Shown: positions 1-10,256 of the stretch, one piece after another
Numbering within the stretch: position 1 is the stretch's first letter
How the letters are laid out: each line of letters starts with the position of its first letter
Source of the DNA: Pseudomonadota bacterium
GTDB taxonomy: Bacteria; Pseudomonadota; Alphaproteobacteria; Sphingomonadales; Sphingomonadaceae
Reading direction: 5' to 3'
Length of the DNA: 64,000 nt
Assembly (NCBI GenBank): GCA_018240895.1
Contig: JAFEEX010000001.1
Span: 9,449-73,448, forward strand
Notes under the pieces: model-generated
Told to the model about the DNA's origin: nothing
Databases searched by the model: none
What the model saw: only the letters and a program-made list of their open reading frames with translations
Program-made: the position numbers and the translations under genes

Positions 1-588
1 CTGACCCACGGCAGCACCGGGGCGGCGCGCGATTATCAGCGGCTGGAATTTCTGGGTGACCGGGTGCTGGGCATGGTCATCGCCGATTGGCTTTACCAGC
101 TTGAAAATGCTGACGAAGGGCGGCTGTCGCAGCGGCTCAACGCACTGGTCAGCCGGGCAACCTGCGCCGCTGTCGCCCGCTCTGTGGGGCTTGGCCAGCA
201 TATCCGCCTGGGCAAACAGGCGCGCGATGACGGCGGGATGGACAGCGAGAATATCCTGGGCGATGTGATGGAGGCGCTGATCGGGGCAAGCTTCGTGACC
301 CAGGGTTTTGATGCCACCCGCGACCTGATCCGCCGCCTGTGGGCCGATGCGGTCAGCGGCAAGACCGGCCAGGCGAAACACCCCAAGTCAGCACTGCAGG
401 AATGGGCCGCGGGCAACCGCCGCAAGGTTCCCGAATACCGCCTGATTGACCGTTCCGGACCGGACCACGCCGCCCGCTTCACCGTTGCGGTCAGCATCAA
501 CGGCGTGGGCAAGGCCGAGGCCACCGGCGGCTCCATGCGCGAGGCTGAAACCGCCGCGGCAGAAGCATTCATGAAGAGGTTTGGGTGA
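1..588 (+). CDS. rnc: Ribonuclease III, 5'-truncated by the window edge
   Basis: Endoribonuclease that cleaves double-stranded RNA in rRNA and mRNA processing. The reading frame is open from base 1, so the N-terminus lies outside the window; 195 codons are visible. The RNase III signature LEFLGDRVLG falls at fragment residues 16-25, and the second acidic motif, DVMEALIGA, follows at about residues 88-96. A C-terminal dsRNA-binding domain begins near HPKSALQEW and ends with the usual Ala-rich helix before the stop. In many alphaproteobacteria rnc lies directly beside era; here a GIY-YIG gene and its repeats separate them. Confidence 0.96.
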   Translation: MTHGSTGAARDYQRLEFLGDRVLGMVIADWLYQLENADEGRLSQRLNALVSRATCAAVARSVGLGQHIRLGKQARDDGGMDSENILGDVMEALIGASFVTQGFDATRDLIRRLWADAVSGKTGQAKHPKSALQEWAAGNRRKVPEYRLIDRSGPDHAARFTVAVSINGVGKAEATGGSMREAETAAAEAFMKRFG

Positions 589-612
589 GGTATCGCACAA
601 ACCTTGCCATCC

Positions 613-654
613 CCGTCCGTCCTGAGCCTGTCGAAGGACTGCCCTTGTTCTTCG
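613..654. repeat. REP-like repeat family A, copy 1 (left flank of the GIY-YIG gene)
   Basis: The element contains the core CCTGAGCCTGTCGAAGGA and runs on into GCCCTTGTTCTTCGCG. Its reverse complement matches the copy at 934-970 almost base for base, so the two form an inverted pair around the GIY-YIG gene. Related copies occur at 10970-11065 and 25208-25228. Confidence 0.85.
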
Positions 655-663
655 CGGCATAGC

Positions 664-984
664 ATGGCGTTCTGGACCTATATGCTGCACTGCCGCGGCG
701 GATACCTCTACATCGGTCACACGGATGATCTTGAGCGCCGGATTGCCGAGCATCAAACAGGACACTATCCAGGATTTACCGCCGATCACCAGCCGGTTGA
801 ACTGGTTTGGTCGGACCAGTTCCAGCACCGCGAGGACGCAAAGGCGGCCGAAAAGAAGTTGAAAGGTTGGTCGAGGGCCAAGAAGTTGGCATTGATCCGG
901 GGAGATTGGGCGCGCATCTCGGCCTTGGCCAAGAAAAAGAGCAGCCCTTCGACAGGCTCAGGGCGGACGGATTTGGGCCAGTGA
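664..984 (+). CDS. Orphan GIY-YIG endonuclease-domain protein
   Basis: Small (106 aa) single-domain protein of the GIY-YIG nuclease family. The GIY strand appears as TYMLHC (Tyr6), the YIG strand as YIG at 16-18, followed by Arg25, His30 and the probable metal-binding Glu63 in AAEKKLKGW. The ATG at 664 was chosen because the upstream extension from 604 lies inside the repeat and would encode repeat-derived residues. The C-terminus (about residues 93-103, SSPSTGSGRTD) is translated repeat DNA, so the right-hand repeat overlaps the gene. The gene sits between rnc and era, normally neighbours. Family members are often annotated UPF0213-like; the cellular role is unknown. A link to the repeats is inferred from position and from a second example near 25 kb. 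Confidence 0.9.
   Translation: MAFWTYMLHCRGGYLYIGHTDDLERRIAEHQTGHYPGFTADHQPVELVWSDQFQHREDAKAAEKKLKGWSRAKKLALIRGDWARISALAKKKSSPSTGSGRTDLGQ
934..970. repeat. REP-like repeat family A, copy 2 (right flank of the GIY-YIG gene)
   Basis: Inverted counterpart of the repeat at 613-654, with core CTTCGACAGGCTCAGG and end GGCGGACGG. It overlaps the 3' end of the GIY-YIG coding region and ends about 30 bases before era. Confidence 0.85.
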
Positions 985-1000
985 TTTTGGATAAGTGATT

Positions 1001-1906
1001 ATGGATACCAGCAACACCCCCCATTGCGGCCTTGTAGCAGTCCTCGGCGCGCCCAACGCGGGTAAGTCCACGCTGGTCAATGCGCTGGTCGGCCAGAAGG
1101 TGGCGATCGTTTCGGCCAAGGCGCAGACCACCCGCGCCCGGCTGATGGGAATCGCGCTGGAGGGCGATACGCAGATCATCCTGGCTGATACCCCCGGCCT
1201 GTTCGCGCCGAAGCGCCGGCTTGACCGGGCGATGGTGAGCGCCGCCTGGGAAGGCGCGGTTGAGGCCGATGCGATCCTGCTGGTTGTCGATGGCCGCAAA
1301 AAAAAGCGCGACTATCTTGAACCGATCCTTGAAAGCCTGAAAGGCCGGCCCGAGCGAAAGATCCTGGTGCTCAACAAGGTTGATGAAACCGCCAAGGAAC
1401 CCCTGCTGATCGCCGCGCAGGAACTCGCCGGGGATGGCCAGTTTGCCGAGGTGTTCTTCGTTTCCGCCCTGACTGGCGACGGCGTGCCCGAACTGAAGGC
1501 GCGGCTGGCCCGGTTGATGCCCGAGGGGCCATGGCACTACCCCGAGGATCAGGTTTCCGACGCCAGCGAACGCCTGCTCGCCTGCGAGATCACCCGCGAA
1601 CAGCTTTACCGCCAGCTTCACGACGAATTGCCCTATGACAGCGTGGTCCGGCCCGAAAGCTACACCGCGCGCAAGGACGGCTCGGTGGAAATCCACCAGC
1701 AGATCGTCATCGCCCGCGATAGCCAGAAGGGCATCGTGCTGGGCAAGGGCGGCTCAAAACTGAAAGCTATTGGCGAGGCTGCGCGCAAGGAACTGGCCGA
1801 CCTGCTGGGCGTCAAGGTCCACCTGTTCCTCCACGTCAAGGTTGACGAGCGCTGGAGCGAGGACAAGGAAATCTACGAGGAACTCGGGCTGGACTGGGTG
1901 CGATAG
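1001..1906 (+). CDS. era: GTPase Era
   Basis: Essential small GTPase that binds the 3' end of 16S rRNA during 30S subunit maturation. The protein has 301 aa. G1 is GAPNAGKST at residues 16-24, G3 is DTPG at 63-66, and G4 is NKVD near 123. A C-terminal KH domain includes the GKGGSKLKAIG loop and the HVKVDERW end. A GTG at 995 would add two codons; the ATG at 1001 is preferred. It is separated from rnc by the repeat-flanked GIY-YIG gene, so its usual co-transcription with rnc may be altered. Confidence 0.97.
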   Translation: MDTSNTPHCGLVAVLGAPNAGKSTLVNALVGQKVAIVSAKAQTTRARLMGIALEGDTQIILADTPGLFAPKRRLDRAMVSAAWEGAVEADAILLVVDGRKKKRDYLEPILESLKGRPERKILVLNKVDETAKEPLLIAAQELAGDGQFAEVFFVSALTGDGVPELKARLARLMPEGPWHYPEDQVSDASERLLACEITREQLYRQLHDELPYDSVVRPESYTARKDGSVEIHQQIVIARDSQKGIVLGKGGSKLKAIGEAARKELADLLGVKVHLFLHVKVDERWSEDKEIYEELGLDWVR

Positions 1907-2188
1907 CCCGCCGGCAAATTCGGAAGCTGAATTCGGGGGAGCTATCTGGATTTATCGGCTGCAAGCGGTCTTGCCGGATACGAAAGTATGGCGGTTGCTT
2001 CCCCCCGAAGGAAATAAACGCCAACTTGTTTCAGGGTCCATCGTGCCCCACAGACCTTCACTCGCCGCAGCGTGATGGGTGCTGAAACACGTTCGACATG
2101 ACGAGTTGAAGACCATTCCCGCCATTCAACGGATCACCAACCAGTCCCGGAAGCGATCGTTGGGTCAGGTCGAACCTGTCCACGCGCC

Positions 2189-4150
2189 CTAACCGCTTAC
2201 CGGCCGCAGTGCCGAATCGCGCATCCGCCAGTAGCCCAGTGCGATCAGAGCGGCGAACAGCACCAATCCCGCAGGCACGGCCCAGGTGCCGCCATGCACT
2301 ACTGCCAGGGCATCAGGGTTGTTGGTCTTGGCGACGATACCGGCATAAATCACGTTGAACAGGCTATCACCCACGATCATGCCGGTGGCGGTCAGCACGC
2401 CCATTCGTTCTGCAAATTCCGGATCGCGCTGGCGCGTGGCCCAGCGGTTATAGAAATGGCCCAGCACCGCGCCAAGCACCACCAGCGCGGTGACGTCCAT
2501 CGGCAGGTACATCCCCATCCCAACCGCCAGCGGCGGCAGGGAACCGCGCCCGGTGCGCTTCAGCACCTCGTCAATGGCCACCACCACCGCGCCGATCAGC
2601 GCGCCGGACCCGATCAGGTTCCAGTCAAGACTGCCGCCAAGCACCCCCTGGGCGATGGCAGAGATCAGCGCGGCCTGCGGCGCGGCCAGGGCATTGGCCC
2701 CTGCCCCCGGCGCGCCTTGAAACCCGAAGGTCTGGTTAAGCAGTGTCAGGATCGGCGGGATCACCACCGCGCCGAAGGCCACGCCCAGGATCAGCGCAAC
2801 CTGTTGCCGCCACGGCGTTGCGCCAACCAGTTGCCCGGTCTTGAGATCCTGCAGATTATCATTGGAAATCGTCGCCACGCCGAACACGATCGCGGTGACG
2901 AACAGGGCAAAGGCCACCAGGGCCTTGGTCGAATCCGCATCCAGTCCGCGCCCGAACAGCCCAAGCAAAAGCAATGAAATCCCCAGCGATGAGAGTATCC
3001 CCACCCCCGAAATCGGGCTGTTCGATGCGCCGATCAGCCCCGCCATATAACCGCACACCGATGCAATCACGATGCCCGCGACCAGCACATAGGCAACCGA
3101 GGCGATCAGCGTCATCCCCAGCTTGCCAGAGACAGGACCTCCCGCAGCGAAATCGGCCAGCAACAGCGCGATTGGCACCATCAGCGCCAGGATTGTTCCG
3201 CCAACGATCCCGATCGGCAGGTCACGCTCGGTCAGTTCAAGCGTTTCCATATTGCCCGACGCCTTGCGCGCGCGGTCAGCGGCCAGCGCTGCGGTAATCC
3301 CGCGGGCGATCGGGCCGATTACCTTGAGCAGGGTCCAGATCGCCGCGACGCCGATGGTGCCCGCACCGATGAAGCGGACCTTCTGGCGAAACACGGTCGA
3401 CACGAAATCGCCCAGTTCGGTCCCCGACGGAGCGATGCCTGCCGTCAGATGGGGCAGGATGACAAAATAGCTCAGGACGATACCGATCAGCATGGCTATT
3501 CCCACCGCCAGCCCGACCAGATGGCCCACGCCAACCAGCGCCAGCGACAGCGAGGTTGAAACAAAGGTGGCGCCAGAACCAAGGCGAAAAACCTTGTCAG
3601 CGCCCTCTGCCACCAGCTTCATCTTGGCGAGCAGCGGATAGGCCGCGGACATGGCGGTGCCCAGCACCACCGCAGCCAGCCCGCGGCGGTTTTCCTCCAC
3701 CCCGCCAACCCCGGCACCAACCTTTAGCACTTCGGCAGCCGCAACGCCCTCAGGATAGGGCAGGTCCGATCCGGTCACCAGCGCGCGGCGCAGCGGCACA
3801 GAATACATCACCCCCAGCACCCCGCCGATGGCGATCACCGCGACCGATTCCCAATAGGGAAAGCCGGTCCACCAGCCCACCATGATCAGCCCGGGCAGAA
3901 CAAAGACAATTGCCGACAAGGTTCCGGCCGAACTGGCGATGGTTTGAACGATGTTGTTTTCCTGAATCGTCGCCCCGGAAAAGAACCTCAGGATGGCCAT
4001 GGAAATCACCGCGGCGGGAATGGAGGTGGCGAAAGTCAGCCCGACCCGCAGCCCCAGATAGACGTTGGCGGCGGTGAAAAGGACAGTCAGCAACGCCCCC
4101 AGCACGATCCCCCGCAGGGTGAGTTCTCTGGCGCTGGCAGGTATGGTCAT
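2189..4150 (-). CDS. OPT-family oligopeptide transporter
   Basis: Large polytopic inner-membrane protein (653 aa) of the oligopeptide transporter (OPT) superfamily, which takes up peptides or metal-chelate peptides. Hydrophobic segments run throughout, starting with TLRGIVLGALLTVLFTAANV at residues 9-28, followed by the GLRVGLTFATSIPAAVI region typical of the family. The frame is open 43 codons further upstream, but those codons are Arg/His/Pro-rich and not membrane-like, so the ATG at 4150 (MTIPASARELTL) was chosen. The gene is monocistronic and divergent from acs; the 222-bp gap between them must hold both promoters. The substrate cannot be told from sequence. Confidence 0.93.
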   Translation of the reverse strand: MTIPASARELTLRGIVLGALLTVLFTAANVYLGLRVGLTFATSIPAAVISMAILRFFSGATIQENNIVQTIASSAGTLSAIVFVLPGLIMVGWWTGFPYWESVAVIAIGGVLGVMYSVPLRRALVTGSDLPYPEGVAAAEVLKVGAGVGGVEENRRGLAAVVLGTAMSAAYPLLAKMKLVAEGADKVFRLGSGATFVSTSLSLALVGVGHLVGLAVGIAMLIGIVLSYFVILPHLTAGIAPSGTELGDFVSTVFRQKVRFIGAGTIGVAAIWTLLKVIGPIARGITAALAADRARKASGNMETLELTERDLPIGIVGGTILALMVPIALLLADFAAGGPVSGKLGMTLIASVAYVLVAGIVIASVCGYMAGLIGASNSPISGVGILSSLGISLLLLGLFGRGLDADSTKALVAFALFVTAIVFGVATISNDNLQDLKTGQLVGATPWRQQVALILGVAFGAVVIPPILTLLNQTFGFQGAPGAGANALAAPQAALISAIAQGVLGGSLDWNLIGSGALIGAVVVAIDEVLKRTGRGSLPPLAVGMGMYLPMDVTALVVLGAVLGHFYNRWATRQRDPEFAERMGVLTATGMIVGDSLFNVIYAGIVAKTNNPDALAVVHGGTWAVPAGLVLFAALIALGYWRMRDSALRPVSG

Positions 4151-4372
4151 GGCTGTGTTCCGTGCATTGTGACCGGGCCGGTGTGGCAGGTTTTGCACCG
4201 GTAGCAAATGGGGGAAACGCAGCGCGGTGGGCGGAACGCAAGTGCAGTGGGAGCAACCCCGGGAGCGATGGCGCGGCAAAGATTTCGATCTATGCTCGCC
4301 CGGCAGCCGGAACTAGGCTAACCTGATTTCAAGCGGCCGGGGCCGTATCATTTGCAAGGAGAGGAATGCCTG

Positions 4373-6322
<1,950 letters not shown>

Positions 6323-6391
6323 TATCCGATGTCCTGACCACGCGGGGCATTTGCGCTCAAGCCTGACTGCTTTTGGTAAGGGCACAATGTT

Positions 6392-6449
6392 GGTTCCGCG
6401 TATCGCGGACCGCTTTTGACCGATCGCAGTGTCGCTCGGCCAAAAGCGG
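6392..6449. repeat. Two adjacent inverted repeats downstream of acs
   Basis: The first hairpin is GGTTCCGCG / CGCGGACC (6392-6400 with 6404-6411, one bulge, TAT loop). The second pairs CCGCTTTTG (6410-6418) with CAAAAGCGG (6441-6449) and has an inner CCGA/TCGG stem. The arms overlap slightly, so the two folds may be mutually exclusive. No strong T-run follows, so this is either a factor-dependent end or a palindromic element. Confidence 0.55.
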
Positions 6450-6586
6450 CTCCGTCACGGTGGGTCAAATTTGCCGCAGGCTCTGTAAGTTTCGGCTTCG
6501 CCGCCTTATCTGAAGACGGAGGCACGGCCTGACACCGCCGCTCGCCGATTTCACCAGCCAGCCGGCCGGCCGGAGCAAGGCACAGG

Positions 6587-7174
6587 ATGACCCTCATTGC
6601 ATCAAATGCAGAAACGCTTTGGACAAGGGTCCGCGCCTGCACGCTGTGCGTTGATCTTCCGCTTGGGCCAAGGCCGATATTCCAGGCCGATCCGCGCGCG
6701 CGGATATTGATTGCCAGTCAGGCGCCGGGGCGGCGCGCCCATGGCAGCGGCGTGCCGTTTGACGATCCTTCGGGCGAGCGGCTGCGCGGCTGGCTGGGGG
6801 TGGATGCTGCCACCTTCTATGACCCCGCCCGCTTCGCAATCGTGCCCGTGGGGCTATGCTATCCGGGCAAGGGCGCAAGCGGAGACCTGCCGCCGGTACG
6901 CGCCTGCGCCCGCCAGTGGCGCGCGGCAATGTTGGCCGAACTGCCGGAAATAGCCCTGACCGTCGTGGTGGGCCACCATGCCGCTGCGTGGCACGTCCCC
7001 GGCTTTTCCGGATCGCTGACAGCGCTGGTGCAGCGCGGACTGGACGCCGGCAGCGGCCTGATCGTGCTCCCCCACCCCAGCCCGCGCAACAACGGCTGGT
7101 TCAAAGCCAACCCGTGGTTCGATGCCGAGATCGTTCCGGCCCTGCGCGCCGCCGTGCAGGCCGCAAGCGGCTAA
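6587..7174 (+). CDS. Uracil-DNA glycosylase-family protein
   Basis: A 195-aa protein with the fold and motifs of the uracil-DNA glycosylase superfamily. Motif 1 appears as ASQAPGRRAHGSGVPFDD (about residues 44-61) and the C-terminal motif as LPHPSPRNNGWFKANPWF. The N-terminal CTLC pair resembles the first half of the Fe-S motif of family 4 enzymes, but the later cysteines are not placed in the usual way, so a complete cluster is doubtful. Such proteins are commonly annotated only as 'uracil-DNA glycosylase family'. Activity on uracil is not certain. Its 3' end overlaps the convergent CocE-type gene by 4 bases. Confidence 0.85.
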   Translation: MTLIASNAETLWTRVRACTLCVDLPLGPRPIFQADPRARILIASQAPGRRAHGSGVPFDDPSGERLRGWLGVDAATFYDPARFAIVPVGLCYPGKGASGDLPPVRACARQWRAAMLAELPEIALTVVVGHHAAAWHVPGFSGSLTALVQRGLDAGSGLIVLPHPSPRNNGWFKANPWFDAEIVPALRAAVQAASG

Positions 7175-9063
7175 TCCGCCGCCACCGGCAGATAGACCGC
7201 GCTGGCGTCGTTCCCGCCCCAATGCACCGTCTGCGTCGCCCTGGCATAGTCACCCGGCTTGGCATCCATGATCGATGGTACCCAGGTTTGCGGGTTGCGG
7301 TCATACAGCGGGAACAGGCTTGACTGGATCTGGACCATGATCCGGTGGCCCGGCAGGAACACATGGTTCACATTGGGCAGCGACCAGCCGAAGCTGTAAG
7401 TCTTGCCGGGTTCCAGCGGCGCGGGCGTGGAAAACCCGTGAACATAGCGCCCGCGGAAAATCTCTATGCCGATCCCCAGTTGATAGCCGGCCATGGCCGG
7501 ATTCGCGCTGTTTTCCTGCGGATAAACGTCGATCAGCTTGACCACCCAGTCGCTGTCCTGCCCGCTGGTCGCGGCGCGCAGATCAACCCGGGGCGCGCCC
7601 TTGATGTGGACCGGCTTGTCCAGCACCGGCCCGGCATAGGTCAGCACGTCAGTGCGCCCATCGACAAAGCGCTGGTCCTGAACCAGCCAGGTGCGCCAGG
7701 CATCGCCGTCCATATGGACCGGGCGCGGAATGAACGGCACCGGCTTGGCCGGATCGGAAACATAGTCATCCGCGCCCGCCGCCGCGGGTTTGCTCCAGCT
7801 CAGCGTGCCCTTGCCGGCCAGATAGAGCGGGGTTTCGGCACCCGCCGGCCATTTCGCATCAGTTTCCCAGCGGTTGGCGCCCGTGGCATAGGTGACGGCG
7901 GCGGGCATCGGCTGGCACGGCGCGGCCTGGGTCTTCAGCCGGCAATCGAAAAACGGCTTGATCCAGTTCAGCCGGAATTGCAGCCCGGTATCGCCTTCAA
8001 ACTTGAGTGGACCAAGGGCGAAACCTTCATAATTTGCGCCCGAATGCCGCCATGGCCCGATCCCCAGCGTGATCGGCGCATCGGGCTGCGCGGCTTTCAC
8101 CGCCTGAAACACGTGCGGCGCGCCATAGCTGTCTTCCTGATCCCACTGCCCCAGCATCACCAGCGTCGGCACGGTCAGCTTGCGCGCGGCCAGTAGCTTG
8201 TCCACCGCCTGCCCCTGCCAAAAGGCATCGTAAGCGGGATGGTCCAGGATCTTCCGCACAGTCGGAAGCTGATCGATCCCCCATTTGCGGGCATAGTCCC
8301 CGGCAGACCCGCCATCGAGGTAAGCGGTGTATTCATCGCCGCCGCCCTTGGGCACATCGCCGCCGCCCTTCTCCACCGTCTGGCCCAGATCATAGTCAAA
8401 GCCAAAAGTGCGGAACGCGCCGTTGTGGAACCAGTCATCCCCCATCCAGCCATCGACCATGGGTGATTGCGGCACCGCGGCCTTCAATGCGGGATGCGGG
8501 TCAATCAGTGCCATCAATGATGTGAAGCCGAGATAGGATGAACCGATTATCCCCACCTTGTCATTGCTTTCGGGCAGGTTCTTCACCAGCCAGGCGATAG
8601 TGTCATAGGCATCGGTGGCATGATCAACCTTGGTCTTGTTCAGCGGCCCGCGCAGCGGCCGGGTCATCACATAGTCGCCTTGCGACTTGCCCAGCCCGCG
8701 CACGTCCTGATAAACCCGGATATAGCCATCGTTGACGAACGGCGCGTCCATCACCGGCAGGATTTCCTCGATTCTCTGACTGCGGTTGCGAGAGGTTGAC
8801 CGGCTGGCATCATAGGGCGTGCGGCTGAGCAGGACCGGGGCGTCCTTCGTACCCTTGCGATAGACGATCACCGTGAACAGCTTCACCCCGTCGCGCATCG
8901 GCACCATCACCTCGCGCCGGACATAGTCCGCCTCGGGCCGGACCCAGTCATAGCTCTTGACCTTGTCATTGGTCATCGGATCAAGCGGGGCAGCGGTCTG
9001 GGCGGCCAGCGGCGCGGCGGCCAGCACGGACAAGACCAGCCCGGCGGGAAGGAAGGGGCGCAT
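7171..9063 (-). CDS. CocE/NonD-family secreted acyl hydrolase
   Basis: A 630-aa serine hydrolase of the X-Pro dipeptidyl-peptidase / cocaine esterase / alpha-amino-acid ester hydrolase family. A Sec signal peptide covers about residues 1-22 (LSVLAAAPLAAQ), so it is probably periplasmic. The nucleophile elbow GSSYLG places the catalytic Ser at 176; DVRGLGKSQGD at 120-130 is also typical of the family. The C-terminal third is the beta-jelly-roll domain. The ATG at 9063 was chosen because it begins the signal peptide; 27 upstream codons are non-signal-like. Substrate unknown; esters or amides of amino acids are likely. Confidence 0.92.
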   Translation of the reverse strand: MRPFLPAGLVLSVLAAAPLAAQTAAPLDPMTNDKVKSYDWVRPEADYVRREVMVPMRDGVKLFTVIVYRKGTKDAPVLLSRTPYDASRSTSRNRSQRIEEILPVMDAPFVNDGYIRVYQDVRGLGKSQGDYVMTRPLRGPLNKTKVDHATDAYDTIAWLVKNLPESNDKVGIIGSSYLGFTSLMALIDPHPALKAAVPQSPMVDGWMGDDWFHNGAFRTFGFDYDLGQTVEKGGGDVPKGGGDEYTAYLDGGSAGDYARKWGIDQLPTVRKILDHPAYDAFWQGQAVDKLLAARKLTVPTLVMLGQWDQEDSYGAPHVFQAVKAAQPDAPITLGIGPWRHSGANYEGFALGPLKFEGDTGLQFRLNWIKPFFDCRLKTQAAPCQPMPAAVTYATGANRWETDAKWPAGAETPLYLAGKGTLSWSKPAAAGADDYVSDPAKPVPFIPRPVHMDGDAWRTWLVQDQRFVDGRTDVLTYAGPVLDKPVHIKGAPRVDLRAATSGQDSDWVVKLIDVYPQENSANPAMAGYQLGIGIEIFRGRYVHGFSTPAPLEPGKTYSFGWSLPNVNHVFLPGHRIMVQIQSSLFPLYDRNPQTWVPSIMDAKPGDYARATQTVHWGGNDASAVYLPVAAD

Positions 9064-9161
9064 CGGTTTCTCCACTAAATGATTGCTGCCAAGGCTAGCA
9101 GCTTTGATACGCTTGTTAAGGGCGGCGGCGCGGCTATTCTGCAAACGACAGGAGAGAAACG

Positions 9162-10136
9162 ATGCGCGCAGTGGAAGCCTTTTTCGAAAAGACCGGCGGC
9201 CCCGAGGTGATCCAGTGGCGCGAGGTTGATCTGCCCGCCCCCGGCCCGGGCGAGGTGCTGCTGCGCCAGCAGGCGGTCGGCCTCAATTACATCGACACCT
9301 ATTTCCGCACCGGGCTTTATCCCAGCGCGCTGCCCGCCGGTCTGGGCTTTGAAGCCGCCGGGGTGATCGAGGCGGTGGGCGCAGGCGTTGCCGATTTGAA
9401 ACCGGGGGACAGGGTAGCCTATTCGGGCAACCCCGGCGCCTATGCCAGTGCGCGGATCGTTCCCGCCGCCGCGCTGTTCGCGCTGCCCGAGGGGATCTCG
9501 GCCGAAATCGCCGCCGCCGCGCTGCTGAAGGGCGCGACCACTGAATTCCTGGCCGAACGCTGCGCGCCGCTGGGTCCGGGCGAATGGGCGCTGGTTCCGG
9601 CGGCGGCGGGCGGCGTTGGCCTGCTGCTGGTGCAATGGCTAACGGCGCGCGGCGTCAGGGTGATTGGCACTGTCGGCAGCCCGGACAAGGCCGCGCTGGC
9701 CAGCGGCGCTGGGGCGGAACTGGTGCTTGACAGCGCCGATCCCGATCTTGCCGCCAAGGTCCGCGAGGCGACTGGGGGTAACGGGGTGCGCGTATCCTAT
9801 GACGGCGTCGGCGCGGCGACCTGGACCGCCTCGCTCGCCTCGCTCGCCCGGCGCGGCACGCTGGTCAGCTTCGGCAATGCCGGCGGCGCGGTTACGGGGG
9901 TCAACCTTGGCGTGCTTGCCCAGCACGGGTCGCTCTATGTCACCCGCCCAACCATGTTCGACTATTACCGCGAACCCGCCGAACGCGCGGCAGGCGCAGC
10001 CAAACTGTGGGAAATGATCACCAGCGGCAAGGTCAAGGTTACGGTCGGCCAGACCTACCCACTGAGCGAAGCAGCCCAGGCGCACCGCGACCTGGAGGCG
10101 CGGAAAACGACAGGATCGACGCTGTTGCTGCCGTAA
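9162..10136 (+). CDS. qor: NADPH:quinone oxidoreductase, zeta-crystallin type
   Basis: A 324-aa medium-chain dehydrogenase/reductase without the structural zinc cysteines. The N-terminal GroES-like domain carries VGLNYIDTYFRTGLYP, the signature of the quinone oxidoreductase group. The Rossmann motif AAAGGVGLLLVQW lies near residue 147. It reduces quinones with NADPH in the cytoplasm. It is divergent from the CocE-type gene, with a 98-bp intergenic region. Confidence 0.93.
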   Translation: MRAVEAFFEKTGGPEVIQWREVDLPAPGPGEVLLRQQAVGLNYIDTYFRTGLYPSALPAGLGFEAAGVIEAVGAGVADLKPGDRVAYSGNPGAYASARIVPAAALFALPEGISAEIAAAALLKGATTEFLAERCAPLGPGEWALVPAAAGGVGLLLVQWLTARGVRVIGTVGSPDKAALASGAGAELVLDSADPDLAAKVREATGGNGVRVSYDGVGAATWTASLASLARRGTLVSFGNAGGAVTGVNLGVLAQHGSLYVTRPTMFDYYREPAERAAGAAKLWEMITSGKVKVTVGQTYPLSEAAQAHRDLEARKTTGSTLLLP

Positions 10137-10162
10137 TCGGAATGGAACACCCGTGCTTCATC

Positions 10163-10239
10163 GCTAGTGACAGGGATCGAACCCGCACCCGTTTCCGGGA
10201 TCACTGTAGTGATACGTCTACCAATTCCGTCACACTAGC
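10163..10239 (-). tRNA. Class-II tRNA-Leu-like element lacking a normal anticodon loop
   Basis: Read on the minus strand, 77 nt form a 7-bp acceptor stem (GCTAGTG / CACTAGC), a 3-bp D-stem with a Leu-type D-loop (AATTGGTAGA), a long variable arm (CCCG GAAA CGGG), and a T-arm (GCGGG TTCGATC CCTGT, two G-U pairs). Where the anticodon arm should be there is a perfect 5-bp stem ATCAC/GTGAT closing only a 4-nt loop, TACA, three bases short of the normal seven. The base after the acceptor is G and no CCA is encoded. It could be a pseudo-tRNA or a tRNA-like RNA with a non-decoding role. It begins 17 bases after the stop of the upstream same-strand gene, so it may be part of that transcript. Confidence 0.6.
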
Positions 10240-10256
10240 GGTGAACGCTTAGCAGG

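Noticed and set aside
604..663. Upstream start for the GIY-YIG gene at 604
   Set aside because: The extra 20 codons are translation of the left family A repeat, and the GIY motif sits at the usual distance from the ATG at 664.
1907..2188. The 282-bp gap after era considered for a small RNA gene or hidden coding region
   Set aside because: No convincing stem-loop with a T-run, no tRNA-like arms, and only shadow-type open frames; nothing supportable was found.
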